From Pseudomonadota bacterium (GTDB lineage Bacteria > Pseudomonadota > Alphaproteobacteria > Rhizobiales > Xanthobacteraceae), in assembly GCA_023414975.1 (NCBI GenBank), contig JAEZMI010000336.1:1-12554 (forward strand): a DNA stretch of 12,554 nucleotides. The letters are read 5' to 3'. Below the pieces are notes generated by a model. That model had not been told where the DNA came from. It searched no databases and worked only from the letters and a program-made list of their open reading frames with translations. The position numbers and the translations under genes are program-made. Positions within the stretch are counted from its first letter, which is position 1; every line of letters begins with the position of its first letter. Positions 1 to 6,747 of the stretch are shown piece by piece.

Positions 1-207
1 GAACAGTCCCGTCCATTCGGGCGTGCCGAAACCGCCGCGGATCAGCGTGCCGTTGCGCCCGGATGCGCCGCCCTGCCAATAGCCGGCGTCCAGCACCACG
101 ACGCCGGAGACGCCGCGTTCGGCGAGATTGAAGGCGCAGGCGAGCCCCTGAATGCCGCCGCCGATGATGACCACGGAGGCGTGGGAGGGAAGGGAAGCCG
201 GGCTCAT
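1..207 (-). CDS. FAD-dependent oxidoreductase, SoxB/HcnC-like (DAO family), N-terminal part only
   Basis: This is the first 69 residues of a flavoprotein that runs off the left edge, so the C-terminus is missing. What is visible is a classic FAD-binding Rossmann start: a hydrophobic strand and GGGIQG at residues 16-21 (GxGxxG pattern), then a second strand ending in Asp40 (VVVLD), the usual ribose-binding acidic residue. GGASGRN at residues 47-52 resembles the conserved segment after the dinucleotide fold in sarcosine oxidase beta subunits and in HcnC or opine oxidase subunit B. These enzymes oxidise a C-N bond of an amino acid or secondary amine. The ATG overlaps the stop of the upstream SoxA-like gene by 4 bases, so the two are almost certainly translationally coupled partners of one heteromeric oxidase. 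The substrate cannot be told from this fragment, and the flavin attachment region lies outside the window. Confidence 0.85.
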   Translation of the reverse strand, partial: MSPASLPSHASVVIIGGGIQGLACAFNLAERGVSGVVVLDAGYWQGGASGRNGTLIRGGFGTPEWTGLF

Positions 208-1706
208 CGGTCGGGCTCCACAAGGCCGTGCAGGCCGGCCGCCTGCGCCACGGTGAGCCCGCGACGAGGGGCGCGGTGGCTCGGCCGCGGCACCGCCTGC
301 GGCGCGTCCGGCGCCGCTTTCGCCACCACGGCGGCGAGCATTTCCCAGCACGGGAAGCCCTGACAGGGACCCATGCCGCAGGAGGTGAGGCGCTTCAGCA
401 CCTCAAGGTCCGTTTCGCCCTCGCCGATGCGGTGGAGCACCTCGCCGACCGTGACATCCATGCACGGGCAGACATAGGCGGCGGGATCGAGCCGGTGGGG
501 CAGTTGGATCGGGTCCGCGGGCTCGGCGGCGCTGCCGATCACGCTCACCGACGGCGCCGCGTCGAGGGCGGTGCCCAATTGGCCGAGCCCCGCCGCCATG
601 GCCTGAAAGCCGAGGCCGGGATCGGCCCGCCAGGGGCCGGCGTGAACCACGCAGTCGCAGGCCACCCGCCGGTCCAGCGTGGCACCCGTCACCGCCCGGC
701 GCCCGGCAATGGCAGCCAGTTTCGCGACGGGCGCCACCGCGACGACGTCGGCTCCCGCCTCCCGCAACGCGCCGGCGACGGCCGTCTCGGCGCCGTTGCC
801 GACGACGACCACCCGCCGCCCGAGCGGCACTCCCTCATCCACCGCCAGCGACAGGGCAAAATGCGCGTCGACCACGCCGGGCAAATGATTGCCGCGGACG
901 AGCGGCGGAAGGGAGCGGCGCCCCAGCGCCAGCAGCGTCTGGCTGGGGACGAAGACGATGGCCCCCTGAGACGGGTCGAACGGGGCGGCGGCGACCAGCT
1001 CGCCCTTGCGATAGACGCCGAAGACCTCGGTGCGGGTGAAAAGCCGGACTCTGCCGTCGAGCGGGGGCAGGGCCGTTCCCATTGCGCGGGCGAAACTGCC
1101 CGGCTCCTGCGCGCGCGAGACCAGCGCAACACTTTGCCCCCGCGCCGCCGCGGCATTGGCTGCGGCACGCCCGGCGGGGCCCCCGCCGACGACGAGCACG
1201 TCCACCGCGATGCGCTGGCCCTTGGGCAGGTCGTCCGCTTCCACATGCACGGCTTCGCCACCGCCCGCGAGGAAAGCCAGAAGCCGTTCCCAGAGGGAGA
1301 AAAGCGCCGGGTGCCGGGGCGCCAGCGCGCCGTGCTCGAAACCGCCATAGAGGAACCGCGCGGGCAGGATGGCGGCGGCGCGGAGAAGATCGAAGCGGGG
1401 GCCGGGCCAGGTGTTCTGCGCGCCGGCGACCATCATCCCGTCCAGAAAGACGCGGTCCAGGCGGGTGTTGGGGCGCCCGTCGACCCCGGCCAGCGCGCCG
1501 GCGATGAAGCTTCCCGAAGGACCCATCGGCCGGTGCCGCTTTCGGGTGCTCGCCGTGCTCCGCACTCCCGCCCGCCATAAGGCGGCCGCGAGGCTTTCAC
1601 CCCGCCGTCCGGAGATGCGCCGTCCGTTCCAGATAAACCTCGCCCTCTCATCCACGGCGACACCCCCGTCGAATTCAAACCGCCGTCGATGCGGAAGAGG
1701 AAGCAT
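204..1706 (-). CDS. SoxA/HcnAB-like FAD and BFD-type [2Fe-2S] oxidoreductase subunit
   Basis: About 500 residues. Numbering here counts from an in-frame TTG at 1712, two codons before the ATG at 1706. Residues about 17-100 match the N-terminal ferredoxin-like domain of sarcosine oxidase alpha subunits (HRP at 60-62, PNTR at 81-84, QNTWP at 99-103), but the cluster cysteines of true 2Fe-2S ferredoxins are absent. VVGGGPAG at 174-181 is the FAD-binding loop and VVGNGAET at 303-310 the second nucleotide-binding loop. The C-terminus carries a BFD-like [2Fe-2S] domain: CPC at 415-417 and GMGPCQGFPC ending at 455, giving likely ligands C415, C417, C450 and C455. The protein stops soon after, so it lacks the folate-binding aminomethyltransferase domain of full-length SoxA (about 1000 residues). 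Gene order, alpha-like then beta-like, resembles hcnB-hcnC and ooxA-ooxB more than soxBDAG. It probably passes electrons from the SoxB-like partner to an acceptor. The start is uncertain: neither TTG 1712 nor ATG 1706 has a good ribosome binding site. Confidence 0.85.
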   Translation of the reverse strand: MLPLPHRRRFEFDGGVAVDERARFIWNGRRISGRRGESLAAALWRAGVRSTASTRKRHRPMGPSGSFIAGALAGVDGRPNTRLDRVFLDGMMVAGAQNTWPGPRFDLLRAAAILPARFLYGGFEHGALAPRHPALFSLWERLLAFLAGGGEAVHVEADDLPKGQRIAVDVLVVGGGPAGRAAANAAAARGQSVALVSRAQEPGSFARAMGTALPPLDGRVRLFTRTEVFGVYRKGELVAAAPFDPSQGAIVFVPSQTLLALGRRSLPPLVRGNHLPGVVDAHFALSLAVDEGVPLGRRVVVVGNGAETAVAGALREAGADVVAVAPVAKLAAIAGRRAVTGATLDRRVACDCVVHAGPWRADPGLGFQAMAAGLGQLGTALDAAPSVSVIGSAAEPADPIQLPHRLDPAAYVCPCMDVTVGEVLHRIGEGETDLEVLKRLTSCGMGPCQGFPCWEMLAAVVAKAAPDAPQAVPRPSHRAPRRGLTVAQAAGLHGLVEPDR

Positions 1707-1734
1707 GGGCAATAATGAAATCGATGTCTATAAT
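1706..1734 (+). promoter_or_regulatory. Candidate sigma-70-type promoter for the aldehyde dehydrogenase
   Basis: TATAAT at 1729-1734 is an exact -10 consensus. With a 17-base spacer, the -35 position (1706-1711) reads TGGGCA, 4 of 6 matches to TTGACA. The -10 box overlaps the centre of the 11-bp inverted repeat, so a bound factor would block or modulate the promoter. Transcription from here would give an untranslated leader of roughly 135 bases. On the opposite strand TATAGA (1732-1727) could serve as a -10 for the SoxA-like gene, with only a weak -35. Confidence 0.45.
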
Positions 1735-1743
1735 TTCATTATT
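1711..1743. promoter_or_regulatory. Perfect 11-bp inverted repeat, putative operator in divergent promoter
   Basis: AATAATGAAAT at 1711-1721 and its exact reverse complement ATTTCATTATT at 1733-1743 are separated by 11 bases. The element is strongly AT-rich in an otherwise very GC-rich region and lies between the divergent SoxA-like and aldehyde dehydrogenase genes, touching the SoxA-like start region. Size and symmetry fit a site for a dimeric transcription factor, and the position suggests control of both directions. No regulator gene is in the window, so the factor is unknown. Confidence 0.6.
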
Positions 1744-1876
1744 CCGAAATCGCAGTTGCGACCGGCGCGCCCGCCGTGGCAGGTTGCGGCCATGGCGAAG
1801 CGGTGGCGACGGCGGGCGAAGTGCCATGAAGGCTCGTGAGCGCCGCCCTCAAGCGCCACCTCAGCAGGGGAACCTC

Positions 1877-3304
1877 ATGACGTCCAGCTATCTGAAGTTC
1901 TACATCAACGGCGCCTTCGTCGATCCGGTGGCGAGCCGGTCGCTCGACGTCATCGACCCCGCGACGGAGACCCCTTTCGCCACCATCTCGCTGGGCGGGC
2001 AGGAAGATGTGGATCGCGCGGTTGCCGCCGCCAAATCGGCCTTCTCGACCTTCCAATTCAGTTCCAAGGACGAACGCCTCGGCCTGCTGGAGAAGCTGCT
2101 CGCGGTGTATGAGCGCCGTTATGAGGATGTCGCACAGGCCATCAGCCGCGAGATGGGCTCGCCGATCGCCCGCGCGCGCGACTCGCAGGCCTATGCCGGC
2201 CTCGGTCACCTGAAGGCGACGATCGAGGCGTTCCGGCGGTTCGAGTTCGACGAGACCCGCGGCACCACGCGCGTCACCCATGAGCCGGTCGGCGTCGTCG
2301 GTCTGATCACGCCGTGGAACTGGCCGCTCAACCAGATCATGTGCAAGGTCGCCCCCGCGATCGCCGCCGGCTGCACCATGGTGCTGAAGCCTTCCGAAAT
2401 TGCGCCGATCTCCGGCATGGTCTTCGCCGAGATCGTGGATGAAGCCGGCATCCCGCCAGGGGTTTTCAACCTCGTCAACGGCACGGGGCCGGAGGTCGGC
2501 GCCGCGCTGTCCTCCCACCCGGATATCGACATGGTGTCCTTCACCGGCTCGACCCGCGCGGGTATCGATGTCGCCCGCAACGCCGCCGCCACCGTGAAGC
2601 GCGTCGCGCAGGAGCTGGGCGGCAAGTCGGCGAACATCGTCCTGCCGGACGCCGATCTGGAATCGGCGGTGTCGCAGGGCGTGCGGGCCTGCTTCTCCAA
2701 TACCGGTCAATCCTGCGACGCGCCGACCCGCATGCTCGTGCCGGCGGCACGCCAGGCGGAGGCTCTCGCCATCGCCCGGCAGACGGCGCTCGGCGTGCGG
2801 GTGGGCCTGCCGACCGATCCGGAGACGCAGATCGGCCCGCTGGTCAGCGACGTGCAGTTCGCCAAGGTGCAGGCGTTGATCCAGGCCGGCATCGACGAGG
2901 GGGCAACGCTCGTCACGGGCGGCACGGGCAAGCCGGAAGGGCTGGCGACCGGCTACTTCGTGAAGCCGACGGTGTTCGGCGACGTGAAGCCGGGCATGCG
3001 GATCGAGCGTGAGGAGATCTTCGGGCCGGTGCTGTCCATCATCCCCTATGAGACGGTGGAGGAGGCGGTTGCCATCGCCAACGACACGCTTTACGGCCTC
3101 GCCGCCTATGTGCAGGGCACGGACCTGGACGAAGCCCGCCGCGTCGCGCGGCAGCTGCGGGCGGGGTCGGTCTACATCAACTATCCGGATTGGGATCTCT
3201 TCGCGCCGTTCGGCGGCTACAAGCAGTCCGGCAACGGCCGCGAATATGCCGATTTCGGCCTGCGCGACTTCCTGGAGATCAAGGGCATCGTCGGCTACGG
3301 CTGA
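1877..3304 (+). CDS. NAD(P)+-dependent aldehyde dehydrogenase
   Basis: 475 residues, the usual length for the soluble ALDH superfamily. The enzyme oxidises an aldehyde to a carboxylate with NAD(P)+ in the cytoplasm. All key parts are present: ITPWNWP at 144-150 with the oxyanion-hole Asn148, KPSE at 171-174 (cofactor-binding Lys171), QELGGKS at 245-251 (general base Glu246), GQSC at 277-280 (nucleophile Cys280) and EEIFGP at 379-384. The ATG at 1877 is chosen because AGGGGA lies just upstream and the conserved N-terminus (YINGAFVDP) starts soon after; the frame stays open further upstream but without family similarity. It is transcribed divergently from the SoxAB-like oxidase genes across a shared dyad, which suggests it removes an aldehyde produced by that oxidase. 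Substrate specificity cannot be read from the sequence. Confidence 0.95.
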   Translation: MTSSYLKFYINGAFVDPVASRSLDVIDPATETPFATISLGGQEDVDRAVAAAKSAFSTFQFSSKDERLGLLEKLLAVYERRYEDVAQAISREMGSPIARARDSQAYAGLGHLKATIEAFRRFEFDETRGTTRVTHEPVGVVGLITPWNWPLNQIMCKVAPAIAAGCTMVLKPSEIAPISGMVFAEIVDEAGIPPGVFNLVNGTGPEVGAALSSHPDIDMVSFTGSTRAGIDVARNAAATVKRVAQELGGKSANIVLPDADLESAVSQGVRACFSNTGQSCDAPTRMLVPAARQAEALAIARQTALGVRVGLPTDPETQIGPLVSDVQFAKVQALIQAGIDEGATLVTGGTGKPEGLATGYFVKPTVFGDVKPGMRIEREEIFGPVLSIIPYETVEEAVAIANDTLYGLAAYVQGTDLDEARRVARQLRAGSVYINYPDWDLFAPFGGYKQSGNGREYADFGLRDFLEIKGIVGYG

Positions 3305-3312
3305 CCGTCGGC

Positions 3313-3341
3313 CGGCGCGGCGGGTCCGGGCAGCCGCGCCG
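3313..3341 (+). terminator. GC-rich hairpin just downstream of the aldehyde dehydrogenase
   Basis: A perfect 9-bp stem, CGGCGCGGC (3313-3321) with GCCGCGCCG (3333-3341), encloses an 11-base loop and begins 8 bases after the stop codon. No T-run follows, so it is not a canonical intrinsic terminator. It may still pause transcription or protect the 3' end. It also suggests the next gene has its own promoter or depends on read-through. Confidence 0.4.
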
Positions 3342-3420
3342 CGTCTCCGCCCAATGGGGCATCGTCGGCGGGGCGCTCGCGCGGTATCAAAAGCGACCGC
3401 CACCGCCGCCAGGATGTCCC

Positions 3421-3813
3421 ATGACCGCCCCCGCCGTGCCGCCCACCCATTCGCCGGTCATCCGCACCATCGCGATGCCCGCCGATACCAACCCGGCCGG
3501 CGACATCTTCGGCGGCTGGCTGATGGCACATATGGACCTCGCGGCCGGCAATGTCGCGACGCGCCGGGCCAAGGGCCGCGTCGCCACCGTGGCGGTGGAG
3601 GCGATGAGCTTTCTGAGCCCGGTCCTCGTCGGCGACGAGGTGAGCTTCTATGGCGAGGTCCTGTCGGTCGGGCGCTCGTCGCTGCGCATCCGCATCGAGG
3701 CCTGGCGCCGCCCGCGCGAGGGCGAGACGCTGAACAAGGTGACGGAGGCCACCTTCACCTTCGTCGCCATCGGGGCCGACCGCCGTCCGCGCCCGGTCGA
3801 CGGCGAGGGCTGA
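3421..3813 (+). CDS. Acyl-CoA thioesterase, YciA-like hotdog fold
   Basis: 130 residues, normal length for single-domain YciA/BFIT-type thioesterases. It hydrolyses acyl-CoA to free acid and CoA in the cytoplasm, and members form hexamers. The family signature is clear at residues 20-39: DTN at 22-24, GDIFGGWLM at 27-35 and MD at 38-39, followed by the strand VAVEAMSFLSPV (57-68) and GDEV (71-74), all as in E. coli YciA. The ATG at 3421 has AGGA at 3411-3414 with 6-base spacing. It follows the aldehyde dehydrogenase on the same strand after 116 bases that contain a strong hairpin, so a shared transcript is possible but not evident. It converges with the ABC importer operon. The acyl chain preference is unknown. 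Confidence 0.92.
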   Translation: MTAPAVPPTHSPVIRTIAMPADTNPAGDIFGGWLMAHMDLAAGNVATRRAKGRVATVAVEAMSFLSPVLVGDEVSFYGEVLSVGRSSLRIRIEAWRRPREGETLNKVTEATFTFVAIGADRRPRPVDGEG

Positions 3814-3819
3814 GCGCCC

Positions 3820-3837
3820 CGGCGGCCCACCCCGCCG
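3820..3837. terminator. Small hairpin between convergent genes
   Basis: CGGCGG (3820-3825) pairs with CCGCCG (3832-3837) around a 6-base loop in the 26-base gap between the thioesterase stop and the permease stop. No T-run follows in either direction. The position between convergent genes fits a bidirectional terminator, but short GC stems arise easily in this genome. Confidence 0.25.
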
Positions 3838-3839
3838 CC

Positions 3840-4607
3840 TCAGGCCACGCGCCGCTCCAGCTCGTCGAACCACAGGTCGGTGGCGACGGCGAACAGGCCG
3901 ACGAGGATAGCGCCCTGCACGACATAGGCCGGATTCGAGCCCGACAGTCCCTCGATGATGGGCGAGCCGAGGGTGAGGGCGCCGACCGTCGAGCCGATGG
4001 TTGCCGTGCCGATGTTCAGGATCACCGAGGTGCGCACCCCCGACAGGATGACCGGCGCGGCGAGGGGCAGCTCCACCTTGATCAGCCGCCCGGCCGGCGA
4101 CAGGCCGAGGCCGTCGGCCGCCTGCAGCGTCGCGGGCGGCACGGCGCCGATCCCGGCGACCGTGGCGCTGACGACCGGCAGCAGACCGTAGGCGATGAGC
4201 GCGAGCACCGTCGGCGCCCCGCCATAGCCGATCATCGGCACGGCGAGGGCGAGCACGGCGGTGGGCGGAAATGTCTGGCCGACGGCGGTCAGCGTGTCCA
4301 CCGGCCCGGCGAAATCGCGCCCCGCCGGGCGGGTGACGAACACGCCGATGCCCACGCCGGCGATCACCACGACGAGGCTGGCGGCGGCCACCAGGCCGGC
4401 ATGGGAGAGCGCGAGATCGAGGAAGCTCGCGCGCGTGTAGAGCGGGCGGGCGAGATCGGGAAACAGCGCGTGGAACAGCGGCGTGCTGTAGGGCAGCAGC
4501 GTCAGCGCCGCGAGAAAGGCGAGGCTTGCCCACGCGGCCGGGCGACGCGCGAGACGGGCCAGCGCGCCGAGCGCCGGGGGAGGCGGCGTGCGGGTCGCCG
4601 CCGTCAT
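3840..4607 (-). CDS. yehW: ABC transporter permease, YehW/OpuC-type (quaternary ammonium compound import)
   Basis: 255 residues, an inner-membrane permease of the binding-protein-dependent superfamily, close in length to E. coli YehW (243). A cytoplasmic N-terminus with many prolines and arginines precedes a first membrane segment at about 24-42. Further hydrophobic segments lie at about 69-92, 111-128, 132-156, 185-208 and 228-246. The EAA loop that docks on the ATPase is at about 163-185 (AADGLGLSPAGRLIKVELPL). It is the last gene of the operon; its ATG overlaps the ATPase stop by 4 bases. Fourth position in an order identical to E. coli osmF-yehY-yehX-yehW supports the name. Betaine or choline is the family substrate and is inferred here. 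Confidence 0.88.
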   Translation of the reverse strand: MTAATRTPPPPALGALARLARRPAAWASLAFLAALTLLPYSTPLFHALFPDLARPLYTRASFLDLALSHAGLVAAASLVVVIAGVGIGVFVTRPAGRDFAGPVDTLTAVGQTFPPTAVLALAVPMIGYGGAPTVLALIAYGLLPVVSATVAGIGAVPPATLQAADGLGLSPAGRLIKVELPLAAPVILSGVRTSVILNIGTATIGSTVGALTLGSPIIEGLSGSNPAYVVQGAILVGLFAVATDLWFDELERRVA

Positions 4608-5527
4608 GGCATCACCACATCGGCAAGGGCGAGCGTGCCCCGCCGGCCATTGGCGTCGATCACCGGCAGGCGGTCGGTGCCGCGCGCCACCATCAGCGCC
4701 AGTGCGGAATCGAGCGGCGCCTCGGCGCAGACCGGCTCCCCCTCGGCCATCGCGCCGTAATCCGTCCGTTCGCCGACGCGCGTGACCTGCAGCAGCCGCA
4801 ACCCGCGCTTCGGGCCGCCGACGAAGCTCTCCACGAAAGCTGTGGCGGGTCGGGTGAGGATGTCGCGCGGGCTCCCCTGCTGCACCAGCCGGCCGCTATC
4901 GAGCACGGCGATGCGGGAGGCAAGGCGGATCGCCTCGTCGATATCGTGGGTGACGATGATGATGGTCTTGCCGGTGCGCGCCTGAATATCCAGCAGCGCC
5001 GCCTGCAGGCCGTCGCGCGTCACCGGGTCGAGCGCCCCGAAGGGCTCGTCCATCAGCAGGAGGTCGGGATCGGCCGCCAGCGCCCGCGCGACGCCGACGC
5101 GCTGCTGCTGGCCGCCGGAAAGCTCATGCGGGCGGCGGTGGCGAAACGTCTCCGGGTCGAGACCCACCAGCACCAGAAGCTCGTCCACGCGGGCGGCGAT
5201 GCGCCCCGCCGGCCAGCCGAGCAGTTCCGGCACGGTGGCGATGTTGCGGGCGATGCTCCAATGCGGAAACAGCCCGATGGACTGGATGACATAGCCGATC
5301 CGGCGGCGCAGCTGCACCACGGGAAGGCTCGCCGCGTCGGTGCCGTCGATCAGCACGCGGCCGCCATCCGGTTCGATCAGGCGGTTGATCAGTCTCAGCG
5401 TCGTCGACTTGCCGCAGCCGGAGGGGCCGACCAGCGCGCAGATCGTCCCGGGCGGTACGCCGAGGCAGAGCTGGTCCACGGCCGTGGTGGTCCCGAAGCG
5501 CTTGGTGAGGCGGTCGAGCAGGATCAT
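4604..5527 (-). CDS. yehX: ABC transporter ATP-binding protein, YehX/OpuCA/ProV-type
   Basis: 307 residues (E. coli YehX is about 308). It powers import by ATP hydrolysis on the cytoplasmic face of the two permeases. Visible motifs: Walker A GPSGCGKST at 34-42, Q-loop Gln82, signature LSGGQQQR at 136-143, Walker B LLLMDE at 156-161 with catalytic Glu161, D-loop near 165-168 and H-loop His194. After the ATPase domain, residues about 255-305 form a C-terminal tail resembling a single CBS motif (DRLPVIDANGRRG at 285-297), as in glycine-betaine-type ATPases such as OpuA, where CBS domains sense ionic strength. One motif rather than a tandem pair is short for a full regulatory module. Both ends overlap neighbours by 4 bases (ATGA), implying coupled translation. 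Confidence 0.92.
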   Translation of the reverse strand: MILLDRLTKRFGTTTAVDQLCLGVPPGTICALVGPSGCGKSTTLRLINRLIEPDGGRVLIDGTDAASLPVVQLRRRIGYVIQSIGLFPHWSIARNIATVPELLGWPAGRIAARVDELLVLVGLDPETFRHRRPHELSGGQQQRVGVARALAADPDLLLMDEPFGALDPVTRDGLQAALLDIQARTGKTIIIVTHDIDEAIRLASRIAVLDSGRLVQQGSPRDILTRPATAFVESFVGGPKRGLRLLQVTRVGERTDYGAMAEGEPVCAEAPLDSALALMVARGTDRLPVIDANGRRGTLALADVVMP

Positions 5528-6747
5528 CCGCGCACCTTTCGTGTAACCAGCGCGCCGAGGCTGCGCAGGGCGACGTCGGCGATCAGCGCCAGAGCGATGG
5601 CGGACAGCGCGCCGAGCAGGATGAGGTCGGTCGCGGTCTGGCCGAGCCCCTGGAAGATGAAGGCGCCGAGCCCGCCCGCGCCGATCAGCGCCGCCACCAC
5701 GGTGAGGCCGGTAAGCTGGACGACGACGACGCGCAGCGCCGCCAGCAGCACGGGGGCGGCCAGCGGCAGGCTGACGCGCCGGAAAATCTCGCCGTCGCTC
5801 ATCCCCATGCCGCGCGCGGCGTCGATCACCGGCTCCGGCACGCCGGCGAGGCCGGTGAACGTTCCGCGCGCGACCGGCAGCAGGCCGTAGAAGATGAGCG
5901 CGATCACCGCCGGGGCCGCGCCGATGCCGCTGATGCCCATCTCCCGCAGCAGGGGAAACGCACCCGCGAGGGACGAGAGGGGGCCGATGAGCAGGCCGAA
6001 GAAGGCGATGGAGGGAATGGTCTGGACGAGATTGAGCGTCGCGAAGATCGGCTTGCGCCAGGCCGGGCGCCGCAGCGCCGCCACACCCAGCAGCGCGCCG
6101 AGCGGCAGGGCGCCGGCCAGCGCCGCGCCGACCAGCGCGATATGGCGGGCGAGTTCGCCCCAATAGGCCGCGCGGCGGTTGGCGAATTCGCGCGCGATGG
6201 ACAGCTCCGCCAGCGCGCCGCTCAGCGCGAGGCCGATGAGGGCGCCCCCGAGCAGCAGCGCCAGCAGCGCCCTGGCGCGCGCCCCGAGCCGGCCGGCGGC
6301 ATCGGCGAGCGCGAAGCCGGCGCCGGCGATGACGATCCAGAAAGCCGCGCCGAGCGAGGTTCGGGCCACCGGCCCGCTGGCGGCCGCCACGCCCTGCGCG
6401 GCCTCGGCGGCGGCGAGCAGGGTGGCCAACAGCAGCACCGCGGCCAGTGCGACGACGATCCGGTCGCGCCATGCGGCCTGGCGCAGCAGCGCCGCGCCGC
6501 CGAGCGCGAGCACCAGCAGGCCGATCAGCACGGCAGGGAGCGGGCCGACCGCGGCCCACAACGCCACGGCCTTGCCGCTGACGATGCGGTTGGGGGCGAC
6601 GGACACGAAGCCGAGGCTGCCCAGCGCCACGGTCATGCCGGTGACGATGAGAACGAGGAGAGGATTGGCCCGCGCGGGAGCGTTCTTCCGGCCCGCCGGC
6701 GGCGCCGCCGTCACCGGAAGAACGGAACCCTCGCCGACGAGGCTCAC
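5524..6747 (-). CDS. yehY: ABC transporter permease, YehY-type with extended N-terminus
   Basis: 407 residues (E. coli YehY is 385). An N-terminal block of about five hydrophobic segments (roughly 28-50, 62-88, 96-116, 130-150, 158-182) precedes the conserved permease core (about 196-400). The core holds the family stretch QTIPSIAFFGLLIGPL (242-257), the EAA coupling loop at about 309-331 (ARGMGMSDGEIFRRVSLPLA) and GAGGLGAFIFQGLG (356-369). The extra membrane block is typical of YehY and distinguishes it from the smaller YehW. The start is a GTG at 6747 that overlaps the binding-protein stop by 4 bases (GTGA); the coupling makes this start likely despite the non-ATG codon. It pairs with YehW to form the membrane pore. 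Confidence 0.88.
   Translation of the reverse strand: MSLVGEGSVLPVTAAPPAGRKNAPARANPLLVLIVTGMTVALGSLGFVSVAPNRIVSGKAVALWAAVGPLPAVLIGLLVLALGGAALLRQAAWRDRIVVALAAVLLLATLLAAAEAAQGVAAASGPVARTSLGAAFWIVIAGAGFALADAAGRLGARARALLALLLGGALIGLALSGALAELSIAREFANRRAAYWGELARHIALVGAALAGALPLGALLGVAALRRPAWRKPIFATLNLVQTIPSIAFFGLLIGPLSSLAGAFPLLREMGISGIGAAPAVIALIFYGLLPVARGTFTGLAGVPEPVIDAARGMGMSDGEIFRRVSLPLAAPVLLAALRVVVVQLTGLTVVAALIGAGGLGAFIFQGLGQTATDLILLGALSAIALALIADVALRSLGALVTRKVRG

Noticed and set aside
228..1580. A 450-codon plus-strand frame antisense to the SoxA-like gene
   Set aside because: It is a shadow frame; the minus-strand protein has FAD, nucleotide and BFD motifs in order.
204..1706. Calling the flavoprotein pair hydrogen cyanide synthase (hcnABC)
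   Set aside because: The domain order matches, but the HcnA-equivalent region lacks cluster cysteines and the partner is incomplete, so the name would overreach; sarcosine, proline or opine oxidases share the architecture.
3313..3341. Treating the GC hairpins in gene gaps (3313-3341, 3820-3837, 8726-8741) as confirmed intrinsic terminators
   Set aside because: None is followed by a T-run, and GC stems occur often by chance here; they are listed only as low-confidence candidates.
1739..3403. A 554-codon open frame antisense to the aldehyde dehydrogenase
   Set aside because: The opposite frame encodes an ALDH with every catalytic residue; the antisense product shows no family features and is Arg/His/Asp-rich, a typical shadow.
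3009..4760. A 583-codon plus-strand frame overlapping ALDH, thioesterase and permease genes
   Set aside because: It crosses three genes in the wrong frame and the intergenic hairpins, and its product is Arg-rich without domains.
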